DNA of 39,832 nt from Nitrospira sp. (GCA_030444405.1 JARFPM010000017.1:1-39832); one strand, 5' to 3'. Shown: positions 23,618 through 31,326, counted from the stretch's first letter. Made by a program: numbers and translations. Notes: generated by a model from the letters alone, not told the origin.

Positions 23618-23718
23618 GCATAGACCGGACGGGTGGACACTCAACTGCGCGCATTGTCCGAGCACATTCCGATGGTGCGCGGACAGCGAGCACGAGTGTT
23701 CATCCGTCCGGTCTATGC
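23618..23718. repeat. Palindrome-flanked element containing the second direct-repeat copy
   Basis: The 22-base arm at 23618-23639 (starting GCATAGACCGGACGGG) is matched in reverse complement at 23697-23718 with two mismatches. The 101-base span contains most of direct-repeat copy B, and the shape resembles a small MITE or a structured intergenic repeat. No transposase gene is nearby. Confidence 0.6.
23626..23669. repeat. Direct repeat, copy B
   Basis: A 44-base unit matching copy A at 23396-23438 in about 40 positions, about 190 bases away. It overlaps the left arm of the inverted repeat. Confidence 0.75.
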
Positions 23719-23728
23719 CTCCTCCCCC

Positions 23729-24163
23729 TCACTGCCAGCCTGTGACTTCATATCCTTTCTCTTGCAAACACCGGTTCACGAAATTCGTGTAGGCTTGGCT
23801 CGGTTGAGAAGGGCCGGCGGCATGAACCAGACCGGTCAAGAGCCCCCAGACCGCTCCACTTGCCGCACCAATCATCGAGCCTCGCCCCGCTGCTCCGGAA
23901 ATCGCTCCTCCCACCGCTCCACTCGCGGCACCGACTCCGGCGCCGACTGCCGTGCTCGTTGCAATACGCCCTCCCTTTCCCCCACCACCTTCCTCCGCGC
24001 CGGCCGACTCCGCCAACTGCCGACAGGCTTCAATATCGCGATCCGCCCCGTCTTTTCCCACCGACTCCAGCTGGGCATTGGGATAGAGCACCGGGCGTGC
24101 ACTGGAACAAGCTGAGAGCATCAACACAGCCAAGACGAAGCTGCTGATTCGTAATGCCTTCAT
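23729..24163 (-). CDS. Glycine-zipper lipoprotein (paralogue 2)
   Basis: A 144-residue lipoprotein with signal [19 protein letters not shown] and the lipobox cysteine near residue 19. A glycine/alanine zipper lies at residues about 70-115 (TAVGAGVGAASGAVGGAISG), and the C-terminus reads CLQEKGYEVTGWQ. ATG 24163 overlaps the stop of the DUF167 gene by four bases (ATGA), so it is translationally coupled to it and to the CbbQ-like gene. It is a paralogue of the lipoprotein at 22725-23159; the signal peptides and middle parts have diverged while the ends are conserved, so the C-terminal motif is probably functional. Confidence 0.83.
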   Translation of the reverse strand: MKALRISSFVLAVLMLSACSSARPVLYPNAQLESVGKDGADRDIEACRQLAESAGAEEGGGGKGGRIATSTAVGAGVGAASGAVGGAISGAAGRGSMIGAASGAVWGLLTGLVHAAGPSQPSQAYTNFVNRCLQEKGYEVTGWQ

Positions 24164-24504
24164 ACCTGCTTCATTTCTTTCTCGTTTCTCGACAGCAATC
24201 GAGCCAACAGCGCCTGAGCCGAGACCCCTTTCACACACAGTCGTTTGCGCCGAGCTTCAGCCCCGGCGTGAATTTGCACGTTTGCACGCGGCACGGCACA
24301 CCGAGCGGCGATGAAGCGAATCAGCTCGTCGTTGGCCGCACCGTCGATCGGACGAGCTGCCAGGCGGATCTTTATGGCGTCGCCATGAATTCCGACGCAC
24401 TCAGTACGTGAAGAGCCCGGTTGGACATGGACGGTCAGGAGCGCACCCCGCTCACTGTCCCGTGCGATGGCAGAAAGGGAATCCCCGAGAATCGATGGAT
24501 TCAA
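24160..24504 (-). CDS. DUF167/YggU family protein
   Basis: A 114-residue small soluble protein. The family core is clear: [41 protein letters not shown], and the RRKRLCVKG segment. DUF167 proteins are widespread and structurally known, but have no established function. The most upstream start is TTG 24504, overlapping the ATPase stop by four bases (TTGA) as expected for a coupled gene, although no strong ribosome site is visible, so the first 20 residues are uncertain. It sits between the CbbQ-like ATPase and a lipoprotein, linked by overlaps on both sides. Confidence 0.85.
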   Translation of the reverse strand: MNPSILGDSLSAIARDSERGALLTVHVQPGSSRTECVGIHGDAIKIRLAARPIDGAANDELIRFIAARCAVPRANVQIHAGAEARRKRLCVKGVSAQALLARLLSRNEKEMKQV

Positions 24505-25319
24505 AAGATCGCTTTGACAAATTCCAGTATCGTGCGTTGCATGTCCGAATCATCAGTGATCGGACGAGCGACGGCCACATCACAGGCCCGTTCGGGTGGT
24601 ACGCCTTGTTTCATGAGCGTACCGGCATAGATCAGAAGTCTGGTGCTGACGCCTTCCTCCAACCCATGGCTTCTCAGGTTGCGGACCTTTTGGCCGAGCT
24701 TGACGAGACTCCCGGCGATCGCAGGCTCCACCCCCGCCTCCCGCTGAACCACCATCGTTTCGATATCCGGCGCGGGGTAGTCGAATTCGATCGCCATGAA
24801 TCGCTGCTTCGTACTTTGCTTCAAATCTTTGAGGACACTTTGATAGCCGGGGTTGTAAGAGATCACCAGCATAAACTCGTCGGCAGCCTCCACAATCTGG
24901 CCCTTTTTCTCGATCGGGAGCACCCGCCGGTCATCGCTGAGGGGATGGATGATGACGGTCGTGTCCTTTCTGGCTTCCACCACCTCGTCGAGATACACAA
25001 TGGCCCCATGTTTCACCCCGGCGGTCAAGGGCCCATCCATCCACACGGTATCCTGCCCCTTCAGGAGGTAACGGCCCACCAAGTCGGATGCCGTGAGATC
25101 TTCGTGGCACGCGACGGTGATCAACGGTCGGCCGAGCTTGTACGCCATGTATTGAACAAAACGGGTTTTCCCGCAGCCGGTCGGTCCCTTCAGCATAACC
25201 GGCAGTTTTTTCTCGGCTGCAATGGTGAACAGACCAACCTCCCCGCAGACCTCCGCATAAAATGGCTCCTGCAGGATACGATATTGTGCCATATCGACTT
25301 CACGGGCCTGTTGCGTCAC
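24501..25319 (-). CDS. CbbQ/NirQ/NorQ-type MoxR AAA+ ATPase
   Basis: A 272-residue AAA+ ATPase of the MoxR group. It shows Walker A GPTGCGKT, Walker [13 protein letters not shown], the sensor-like SYNPGYQS, and the ending [20 protein letters not shown], which is typical of CbbQ/NorQ. Family members work with a von Willebrand-type partner (CbbO/NorD) to activate Rubisco, nitric oxide reductase or related metalloenzymes. No partner or client gene lies next to it: downstream are DUF167 and lipoprotein genes. It is therefore an orphan in this window and its client is unknown. The start is GTG 25319 with AGGAG seven bases ahead. Confidence 0.9.
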   Translation of the reverse strand: MTQQAREVDMAQYRILQEPFYAEVCGEVGLFTIAAEKKLPVMLKGPTGCGKTRFVQYMAYKLGRPLITVACHEDLTASDLVGRYLLKGQDTVWMDGPLTAGVKHGAIVYLDEVVEARKDTTVIIHPLSDDRRVLPIEKKGQIVEAADEFMLVISYNPGYQSVLKDLKQSTKQRFMAIEFDYPAPDIETMVVQREAGVEPAIAGSLVKLGQKVRNLRSHGLEEGVSTRLLIYAGTLMKQGVPPERACDVAVARPITDDSDMQRTILEFVKAIF

Positions 25320-25562
25320 TGCATAACTCCTGGTCTATGAAAACTGCTTCGGCTTGACCGCACGGCCAGTTCCGCAACCGTCACAATAAACGGAACAAAG
25401 ACTGAAGATCAAGCAAAGGGGATACGCTGTCGCCTTCAAGTGTGGAAATAGGAGGGAGCAAGCATTAACACATTAGAAAACCTCCACCCTGCGCAAATTC
25501 AGAACGCCGGTTGATCCTCTCGTATCATCGGTTGCCCCGTGATGACAAGCGTTCCATGTTCA

Positions 25563-26336
25563 TCACTTGTCTTCAAATGAAAAATCGAGTGACTGTGTCT
25601 CGTTCGGTTTCACTGTGATCTCCCGCGTTTGCGTTCCTAAAATCGGATGCCATGCCTTGATATGGTACGTGCCGGCCGGGAGATCGCCGATGGCGAACGA
25701 ACCATTGAGGCTCGTCACGGCATAGTAGGGATTGTCGATCGCGTAGCCCCAATTCTGCATATAGGGATGCATGCCGCATTGTATGGTAAACACTTTCCGT
25801 CCTTTGACTAGCTGCACGACATCAGTGGTCCCGCTCGCTTGCAGCGCAGGGCGATGGAGGACGATATCGACCCCTGCAAGGTCATAGGCATACCCTTGAA
25901 TGTCGTGTGCGACCGGATCTCGATTGACCACAGTGACTCGACGCTTATCGCTGACCACGGTGACGAACGGCAGGAACTGGCACATAGTCGCTTCTACTTC
26001 GGCATCGGTGAAGGTAAACGGCTTTCCTTTCTGAATGTCATCCACAATGATCACCACATCCTTGAGCCCACCCTCTGGGCCAATATTGACTTCTTTCAGG
26101 AGACGATGTCCGTTTCCATCCGACAGCTCACCACAAAATGCGCGGTCTGGGTAGCGATGCAGTTTGAATTCTTTCGGCTCCGGCACTGGGCCAGTGAACG
26201 TGATCTTACCCTGCACTGTCGCGCCATCTGTAACGGTTCCCGACTCATACGCCTCGGCGTTCTCGCACAGTCCGAGGCTCAGCATCGCTGATGCACAGAC
26301 CGTCATCCATAGTCCTGTCGGAATCGTTTTTCTCAT
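25563..26336 (-). CDS. Exported cupredoxin-like protein with carboxypeptidase-regulatory-like C-terminal domain
   Basis: A 257-residue periplasmic protein with a Sec signal (residues 1-29). The middle is a cupredoxin-like beta domain: H144 in DPVAHDIQGY and the loop C187-G-M-H190-P-Y-M193 give a full H/C/H/M type-1 copper set with the C-x2-H-x2-M spacing of amicyanin. The last 60 residues (VTSLNGSFAIGDLPAGTYHI, then KAWHPILG) match the carboxypeptidase regulatory-like fold. Such proteins are often annotated near methylamine or copper-dependent redox genes; the electron partner here is unknown. The ATG at 26336 follows GGAGGGG. A small uncertain ORF and a sigma-54-type palindrome lie upstream. 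Confidence 0.85.
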   Translation of the reverse strand: MRKTIPTGLWMTVCASAMLSLGLCENAEAYESGTVTDGATVQGKITFTGPVPEPKEFKLHRYPDRAFCGELSDGNGHRLLKEVNIGPEGGLKDVVIIVDDIQKGKPFTFTDAEVEATMCQFLPFVTVVSDKRRVTVVNRDPVAHDIQGYAYDLAGVDIVLHRPALQASGTTDVVQLVKGRKVFTIQCGMHPYMQNWGYAIDNPYYAVTSLNGSFAIGDLPAGTYHIKAWHPILGTQTREITVKPNETQSLDFSFEDK

Positions 26337-26414
26337 GTCCCCTCCGATTATGTTATGCGCTTACTGTTACCTGCCGATGGATCGGCTTTATCCAATTGCA
26401 ATTGCCGTGGTAGT

Positions 26415-26681
26415 TCAAATCGGGACGGAGATTGTGTTGTGCATACCAACCGACGAAACTCCTCCGACCAGTTCTCCCCTGAGCATTCTTCCGCATTGAG
26501 CCGAAACCGCTGGACCTTGGGCACACACCGAAATATTGCCGAGTTTGACCATCATAGGAAGAGACACAAGCAGTAGCACGACCACAACACTTGCGCAGAC
26601 CGTCTGAAAGCCCCATGCCCACCCATTTAATCTTCCCTCGTTTGCTGACCAACGATCCCTAGCCGCCTTATGAGATATCAA
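26415..26681 (-). CDS. Possible small membrane protein of unknown function
   Basis: An 88-codon frame starting at TTG 26681, with AGGAG seven bases upstream. One strongly hydrophobic helix (TVCASVVVVLLLVSLPMMV) is followed by a short tail with two cysteines. If the sigma-54-type site upstream is real, this would be the first gene of its transcript, ahead of the copper protein. The TTG start and the lack of any recognised family keep confidence low. Confidence 0.35.
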   Translation of the reverse strand: MISHKAARDRWSANEGRLNGWAWGFQTVCASVVVVLLLVSLPMMVKLGNISVCAQGPAVSAQCGRMLRGELVGGVSSVGMHNTISVPI

Positions 26682-26793
26682 AAGGCAACTCCTATGCCCC
26701 GTGAAACTCCTTGGACATATGCTGGATTTTTCACATGCTCAATAAAAGAACTGTTACGAGGCCAGCGAAGGCAAGCTCCAAGTAGAGGAGAAA

Positions 26794-26811
26794 GGTGCAA
26801 ACTTTGCACCA
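26794..26811 (-). promoter_or_regulatory. Perfect palindrome containing a sigma-54 promoter core
   Basis: GGTGCAAA-C-TTTGCACC (26794-26810) is a perfect 8+1+8 inverted repeat. With the neighbouring base the minus strand reads TGGTGCAAAGTTTGCA, matching TGG-N8-TTGC at exact sigma-54 spacing and directed at the copper-protein gene. It may instead be an operator for a dimeric regulator. Confidence 0.5.
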
Positions 26812-27039
26812 TGATATTAGCGGTATTGGAGTCTTTATCGAAATCGTGAGATTCCAAAATGAAAGCGATCGATGGCGTTTCTTCCCGAACTGGACTAAAC
26901 GTGGATGCTTCTCCTAAAGCTCTGATCGGAAGATGGACCGCAACTGCTATCCCAGACCATGGCGCCACCGATAGCCTCCTGATTCCGCGCATGATGAAAA
27001 CACTTAGTTAGTGTAAGTCCTGCTGTGAGTTGAGCTCGG

Positions 27040-27059
27040 CGCACAGGAGACCTTGTGCG
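27040..27059. repeat. Dyad upstream of the histidine kinase gene
   Basis: CGCACAGG-AGA-CCTTGTGCG: inverted arms with a one-base bulge, about 40 bases ahead of the kinase ATG. It could be an operator or a leader hairpin. Observation only. Confidence 0.35.
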
Positions 27060-27100
27060 TGGTAGCATAGTGGCGGTGTGCGCGTCTATGTGACATTGCG

Positions 27101-28498
27101 ATGTTCAGACCCATCCCAGAAACCACTGTCTTCCGAAGGATCCCCTATCGGCTGATCGCGTCCGTCCTTTTGATTCTGGCCCTGGTCGTCTCCGTCATTC
27201 TGCTCTTCAGTCTCGAACGCGAAAAACTCCTCCTGCAGGGTTTCACCAAAGGTAAGAGCGTTCCCACGGAACTATTCCCAGCTCTGTGGCAGTCGCGTAG
27301 CGACCTGATCGTCGTGACGCTTCTTGTATTCTTGGTGAGCGCGATCGGAATCGCGGCAGTCATCACCTTCCTGCACTACGACAGTACTCGCCGCACACTC
27401 GAGGAGGTAAAGGGATTAGCGCGCAACATCTTACAAAGTATCCCAACCGGCGTCTTGACTCTCAACCGCGCTGGAGTGATCACAGCCGTCAATCCCATGG
27501 CGGAGGCGGTATTGAAACGTGCCGGGGCAGACCTGTTGGGTCATTCGTACGAATCGGTCTTTGCGGAAGGAGATACCGTTCGTGAAGCACTTGATGGGGC
27601 GCTACGCTCACACGAGTACTCGAGACAGAAGGACGTGCCCTATGGAACTCACGACGGGATCGTTCATACCATCCGCATTGGCACCGCTGAATTGACCGGA
27701 GATGACGGACAACCGGCGGGCGTCATCTTGCAAGCTCAGGACGTCACGGAATGGCTGGCGCTCGAACGGCGGGTTCTCGTTGCGGAGAAACTTGCCGCTC
27801 TCCATACCTTGTCCGCCGGCGTCGCCCATGAGCTACGGAATCCCCTGAGCGCGATGGATTTGAACTTGCATCTCCTCGATGAAACATTGAAGGAACGGGG
27901 CGGGCTGGTACCGGACGCGGTGCACTATCTTCAAGTCGTGAATGCCGAATGTCGGCGCCTCTCCGTGATTTTGGATAACTTCATGAGATTTGCGCGTCCC
28001 ACCTCAATGGGCCTCCATGAAGTGGACTTGCGAAAGGTCAATGCACACATCATGGCACTCATGCAATTCGAGGCACAGGAGCGGAAGATCCAACTGGAGG
28101 AACGGGTTGAAGAAGGATTACCCCCAGTGTTTGGGGACGAGACACAAATCAGCCAGGTCCTCGTCAACATCCTGGTCAACGCGTTCCACGCCATGCCGGA
28201 CGGTGGGCGCTGTTCGATCATCACGCAGGTACGGAGAAATGCCGATGTTCGCTGGGTGGAGGTCGTCGTGTCCGACACGGGGATCGGAATCAAGCAAGAA
28301 GACCTGTCGCATCTGTTCGAGCCGTTCTACACCACGAAGGCTGGTGGAACAGGCCTCGGCCTGGCCATTGCTTATCGAATTATGCAGGACCACGGCGGCA
28401 CCATTCGTGTTTCCAGCGTACCAGGGAGTGGAACCACAGTGGTCATAAAACTCCCCGTCGCCGCCGAATCCATTGAGAAGCTTGGGGCAGGGGCATGA
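27101..28498 (+). CDS. Membrane-bound PAS-domain sensor histidine kinase (NtrB/ZraS-like)
   Basis: A 465-residue kinase. Two transmembrane helices (about 17-37 and 68-92) enclose a short periplasmic loop of about 30 residues. A PAS domain follows (NILQSIPTGVLTLNRAG, 109-220). The HisKA box is AGVAHELRNPLS with the phospho-acceptor H243. The HATPase region shows the N box NILVNAFHAM, the G1 box DTGIGI, the F box FEPFYTTK and the G2 box GTGLGLA. The gene overlaps the regulator start by four bases (ATGA), so the two form a cognate pair. The signal is unknown; the small periplasmic loop and the PAS domain are the likely sensors. No ribosome site is visible before the ATG. Confidence 0.93.
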   Translation: MFRPIPETTVFRRIPYRLIASVLLILALVVSVILLFSLEREKLLLQGFTKGKSVPTELFPALWQSRSDLIVVTLLVFLVSAIGIAAVITFLHYDSTRRTLEEVKGLARNILQSIPTGVLTLNRAGVITAVNPMAEAVLKRAGADLLGHSYESVFAEGDTVREALDGALRSHEYSRQKDVPYGTHDGIVHTIRIGTAELTGDDGQPAGVILQAQDVTEWLALERRVLVAEKLAALHTLSAGVAHELRNPLSAMDLNLHLLDETLKERGGLVPDAVHYLQVVNAECRRLSVILDNFMRFARPTSMGLHEVDLRKVNAHIMALMQFEAQERKIQLEERVEEGLPPVFGDETQISQVLVNILVNAFHAMPDGGRCSIITQVRRNADVRWVEVVVSDTGIGIKQEDLSHLFEPFYTTKAGGTGLGLAIAYRIMQDHGGTIRVSSVPGSGTTVVIKLPVAAESIEKLGAGA

Positions 28499-29853
28499 CG
28501 AACACCGCGCACATCCTCATCGTTGACGACGAGGTGAACATTCGCAACGCGCTGGTCACCCTACTCGAAAGGAAGGGATATCAGGCGCGAGGGGTGGGCA
28601 CAGCGGAAGAGGCGCTGGATCTGCTTGAAACGACCAGCATGGATTTGGTGATTAGCGACTTGCGCATGCCGGGAATCGGCGGGATGGAATTCCTGCGGCG
28701 GCTGCACACGAAATGGCCCTGCACGGAGGCCGTGGTCATGACGGCCTACGGCTCCATCGAAACCGCAGTGGAAGCGATGCGCTTCGGCGCCTACGATTAT
28801 CTCACCAAGCCCATCGATCGTGAGCGGTTCTCCATCGTTGTGGAGAAAGCGCTCGAGCGACACCTTCTCGCCATCGAAAACCAGCAGCTCCGTGATCGAC
28901 TCGAAACGAGAACACGTTTCGAACGAATGGTCGGCGAGAGCGAAGCCATGCAGCGAGTCTACAGCCTGGTAGAAATGGTGGCGGACAGCGATGTGACGGT
29001 CTTGCTCACGGGGGAAAGTGGAACCGGGAAGGAACTCGTCGCGCGTGCAATCCATCATAAAAGCCCTCGGGCCGACGGGCCGTTGATTACCATGAATTGC
29101 GGGGCATTGCCCGAGAACCTGTTCGAAAGCGAGTTATTCGGCTATGAAAAAGGCGCCTTCACCGGCGCGCTGATCACTAAGGCCGGCCGATTCGAACTGG
29201 CAGACGGCGGAACGCTCTTGTTGGACGAGATCGGTGAGCTCTCCTTAAAATCCCAAGTCGACTTCCTTCGCGTTTTGGAGACCAAAGAATTCCGCCGTCT
29301 GGGTGGAACGAAGGTCGTGAAAGTGGATGCCCGAATAATTGCCGCCACCAACCGCAACTTGGCGGAGGCCGTCAAGCAAGGCGACTTTCGTGAGGATCTC
29401 TTTTATCGGCTCAATGTTGTACCTATCAAACTACCGCCGCTGCGGGAACGCGGAGACGACATTCCCCTCCTTGTTGAGACGTTCCTGCCAGAATTTTGTG
29501 CGCAGCATCAACGAGCGTCAAAGGAAGTCTCGCGAGAAGCGATGCGGCTATTACGGCTGTATGCCTGGCCGGGAAATATTCGGCAACTCCGCAACCTCCT
29601 CGAACGACTGGTCGTGACCGTACGCGAGGATATGATCCAGCCCCAGCATTTGCCGGAGGAGATTCGGGCCAGCCAAGAAGATATTAGAACCATGGTCGTC
29701 ACCCTTGGAAGGCCCTTGGAGGAGGTCGAAAAAGAAGTAATTCGCCGGACCCTCTTGGAAGTCACCAACCACCGCGAGAAAGCCGCCAAACTGCTCGGTA
29801 TTAGCCTGCGATCCCTCCAGTACAAGATCAAGGAATACGGTATCCGCGAGTAA
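28495..29853 (+). CDS. NtrC/ZraR-family response regulator (sigma-54 activator)
   Basis: A 452-residue regulator. The receiver domain (1-120) has D11/D12, the phospho-acceptor D55 in VISDLRMPG and the conserved lysine in YLTKPID. The AAA+ domain has Walker A GESGTGKE, the sigma-54 contact loop GAFTGA, Walker B GTLLLDEIGE and the RLNVVPIKLPPLRER segment. The C-terminal Fis-type HTH reads AAKLLGISLRSLQYKIKEYG. Phosphorylated by the kinase just upstream, it should activate -24/-12 promoters. Candidate targets in the window are the three sigma-54-type sites, of which the palindrome at 26794-26811 is closest. Homologues next to hydrogenase-type loci exist, but a link to the downstream hyf-like genes is inference. 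Confidence 0.94.
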   Translation: MTNTAHILIVDDEVNIRNALVTLLERKGYQARGVGTAEEALDLLETTSMDLVISDLRMPGIGGMEFLRRLHTKWPCTEAVVMTAYGSIETAVEAMRFGAYDYLTKPIDRERFSIVVEKALERHLLAIENQQLRDRLETRTRFERMVGESEAMQRVYSLVEMVADSDVTVLLTGESGTGKELVARAIHHKSPRADGPLITMNCGALPENLFESELFGYEKGAFTGALITKAGRFELADGGTLLLDEIGELSLKSQVDFLRVLETKEFRRLGGTKVVKVDARIIAATNRNLAEAVKQGDFREDLFYRLNVVPIKLPPLRERGDDIPLLVETFLPEFCAQHQRASKEVSREAMRLLRLYAWPGNIRQLRNLLERLVVTVREDMIQPQHLPEEIRASQEDIRTMVVTLGRPLEEVEKEVIRRTLLEVTNHREKAAKLLGISLRSLQYKIKEYGIRE

Positions 29854-30205
29854 GGATCCCCCAAGCTTACCCGCACTAAATCAACCTTCTTGTCTCCTCT
29901 CCTCTTCGATCTGCAATTCTTGCACGTGTTTCATCGGCTACATCAAAGCGGTAACTCCGCGATCCGTCAAAAGACATCCGCGTCTCACCCATCAGCTGAA
30001 GGATTACGACCTGCAGATCTTGCAGATGACTAGTGTGCTCCCAGTCGGCTCGTGAATCCGACGATGCTCTGGTTTGTAGATTCCCGTTGAAAGCGCGCAA
30101 TAAATCTACTGCTTTGTCCGCTCGCTTTTCGCGGCACCCAGTATGCAGAGACTCCCTTCTGGCAGAGGAACGAGTCAGTCGAGAGGAACGCAAGGCGGAA
30201 GAGTA
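29854..30205. other. Gap between the response regulator and the lipoprotein gene
   Basis: About 350 bases. A minus-strand frame at 29876-30193 is the only candidate gene and is weak. No terminator was found after the regulator stop, and no sigma-54 core on the plus strand. Confidence 0.45.
29876..30193 (-). CDS. Doubtful small ORF of unknown function
   Basis: A 105-codon frame, convergent with the response regulator. Its second half (HLQDLQVVILQLMGETRMSF, then SRSYRFDVADETRARI) is rather protein-like, but the start is a TTG without a ribosome site and the N-terminal part is arginine/serine-rich. It could be a real small gene with a later start, or a chance frame. Confidence 0.28.
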   Translation of the reverse strand: MRSSRLTRSSARRESLHTGCREKRADKAVDLLRAFNGNLQTRASSDSRADWEHTSHLQDLQVVILQLMGETRMSFDGSRSYRFDVADETRARIADRRGEETRRLI

Positions 30206-30823
30206 ATGATCTTTGTGTCACAGATCACCGGAGCGGGAGTCGTCCTCGCAATCTTATTGATGAACGGCTGCACGCAACCGCCCACCAGGCAACTTGAGGC
30301 CGCCCAAAAGGCCGTCGACGACGCCAGAACTGCGGAGGCGGAGATCTATGCGAAGGACGACTTCATGAAATTGGAACAGGAGTTCGCCCTGGCCAAGGAT
30401 GAATTGGCCAAGCAAGAGACGGTCTTCTCTATTTTCAGATCCTATGCCGACGCGGACGAAATGCTGAGCACGGTCGTCGAGTACGGCGGGCACGTGGCCG
30501 CCAAAGCGTCACAGAACAAGGAAGCGGCCAAAACGGCAGCCCTCTCCATGGAACAAGCTGCCCAGCATGTCGTGGCGTCAGCCAAGGAACTGATGGCAAA
30601 AGCCCCAACCGGAAAAGAACGGGCTTCGGTAGAAGCGATCAAGCTGGATCTCACGGGATTAGATGCGGGTCTCGCTGCGATACATGAGCTTATCGCGAAG
30701 GGGGACTATCTCGCGGCTGAGGTGCAAGCCAGGGCGTTGAAGGAAAAAGGGGTTGCAGTTTCCAGAGAGATTCAGAGTGCTATCGAGAAGACGACTGGGA
30801 AGAAATCAGGAGCCCATGCGTAA
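30206..30823 (+). CDS. DUF4398-like lipoprotein with coiled-coil character
   Basis: A 205-residue lipoprotein. The signal MIFVSQITGAGVVLAILLMNGC ends in a lipobox at residue 22, followed by a long helical, alanine-, lysine- and glutamate-rich body (LEAAQKAVDDARTAEAEIYA, KLEQEFALAKDELAKQE). This pattern fits DUF4398-type lipoproteins, which begin with an A-x-x-A-V-x-x-A-x heptad-like helix. It is probably anchored to the outer membrane facing the periplasm. I use ATG 30206, after GGCGGAAG; the in-frame extension from 30143 would destroy the signal peptide. It is the first of a run of small plus-strand genes leading to the hyf-like cluster. Confidence 0.8.
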   Translation: MIFVSQITGAGVVLAILLMNGCTQPPTRQLEAAQKAVDDARTAEAEIYAKDDFMKLEQEFALAKDELAKQETVFSIFRSYADADEMLSTVVEYGGHVAAKASQNKEAAKTAALSMEQAAQHVVASAKELMAKAPTGKERASVEAIKLDLTGLDAGLAAIHELIAKGDYLAAEVQARALKEKGVAVSREIQSAIEKTTGKKSGAHA

Positions 30824-30846
30824 CGGAACAACTTTCCCCGGGCCCC

Positions 30847-31179
30847 TTGCATGTTTGGGCCTGGCATTCGGAATGGATTGCCAAGAGGGAGGCCATGTTG
30901 CGGCTTGCGGCGGAGATTCCAAACGTCTTGATTATTCCCATGCCGGATTACAGACCCAAATATTCCAAGATTGATCCCGAAGAGGGGATCAATCCCAACC
31001 ATCCCAATTTGACAATTTGGGGAAGCAAAATCGAGGTGGCGTCGTTCATCGATATTCATTGTCACTATGCCAATTTCGCGCTGCAAATGGTCCGAGCTGG
31101 GACGAATTGCCTCACTATAGCGTTTTGTCATGACATCCATGAGGACGCGATGCTCAGCGTACAGGACCTGGATGTATAA
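30847..31179 (+). CDS. Uncharacterised protein, start uncertain
   Basis: An open frame of up to 110 codons ending at TAA 31179. The sequence is protein-like and distinctive: VLIIPMPDYRPKYSKIDPEE, FIDIHCHYANFALQMVRAGT, then CLTIAFCHDIHEDAML, with paired histidines and cysteines that could bind metal. I do not recognise the family. Starts in this frame are TTG 30847 or ATG 30895, the latter with GGGAGG very close upstream. Oddly, the best ribosome site (AGGAG before ATG 30816, overlapping the lipoprotein stop) opens a different frame that ends at 30974. The true start may therefore be hidden by a frameshift, or the gene may be a truncated remnant. The opposite-strand frame over this region is judged a shadow. 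Confidence 0.5.
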   Translation: MHVWAWHSEWIAKREAMLRLAAEIPNVLIIPMPDYRPKYSKIDPEEGINPNHPNLTIWGSKIEVASFIDIHCHYANFALQMVRAGTNCLTIAFCHDIHEDAMLSVQDLDV

Positions 31180-31182
31180 CAG

Positions 31183-31326
31183 ATGCACCATATCATTGAG
31201 ATCTTCAGGACTGACCGGAAAGACATGGGCATTGAAATGCCGAGAGACGGGAAAACCGTGCGCCTGACCGGCACGCAAATTCCAGCGAATCACGAGATCG
31301 AACGAGTGAACCCACTGCCGGCATAG
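31183..31326 (+). CDS. Small uncharacterised protein (47 aa)
   Basis: ATG 31183 to TAG 31326, three bases after the previous stop: MHHIIEIFRTDRKDMGIEMP followed by a basic and polar tail ending NPLPA. The peptide is protein-like and fits snugly between neighbours, but no ribosome site is clear and no family is recognised. It might be coupled to, or originally part of, the preceding reading frame. Confidence 0.4.
   Translation: MHHIIEIFRTDRKDMGIEMPRDGKTVRLTGTQIPANHEIERVNPLPA

Larger units (their letters stand above)
23160..23728. other. Repeat-bearing gap between the two lipoprotein genes
   Basis: About 570 bases without a credible gene. It holds two copies of a direct repeat of about 44 bases and a 22-base inverted repeat around the second copy, listed separately. 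An open minus-strand frame across it (23376-23693) reads the repeats as arginine-rich peptide and looks like chance. Confidence 0.6.
26337..27100. other. Divergent intergenic region between the copper protein and the histidine kinase
   Basis: About 760 bases holding one doubtful minus-strand ORF (26415-26681), a perfect 17-base palindrome with a sigma-54 core (26794-26811), and a near-perfect dyad at 27040-27059 ahead of the kinase gene. No ribosome site is seen before the kinase ATG. Confidence 0.5.

Noticed and set aside
23376-23693. A 105-codon minus-strand open frame over the repeats
   Set aside because: Its coding potential comes from reading the two direct repeats; composition is extreme in arginine and no start signal is present.
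26678-26992. A 104-codon minus-strand open frame
   Set aside because: It covers the perfect palindrome, has no ribosome site, and shows no domain or plausible signal.
30772-31293. A 173-codon minus-strand open frame
   Set aside because: It overlaps the end of the lipoprotein gene and runs against the direction of the gene run; the plus-strand frame is more protein-like.
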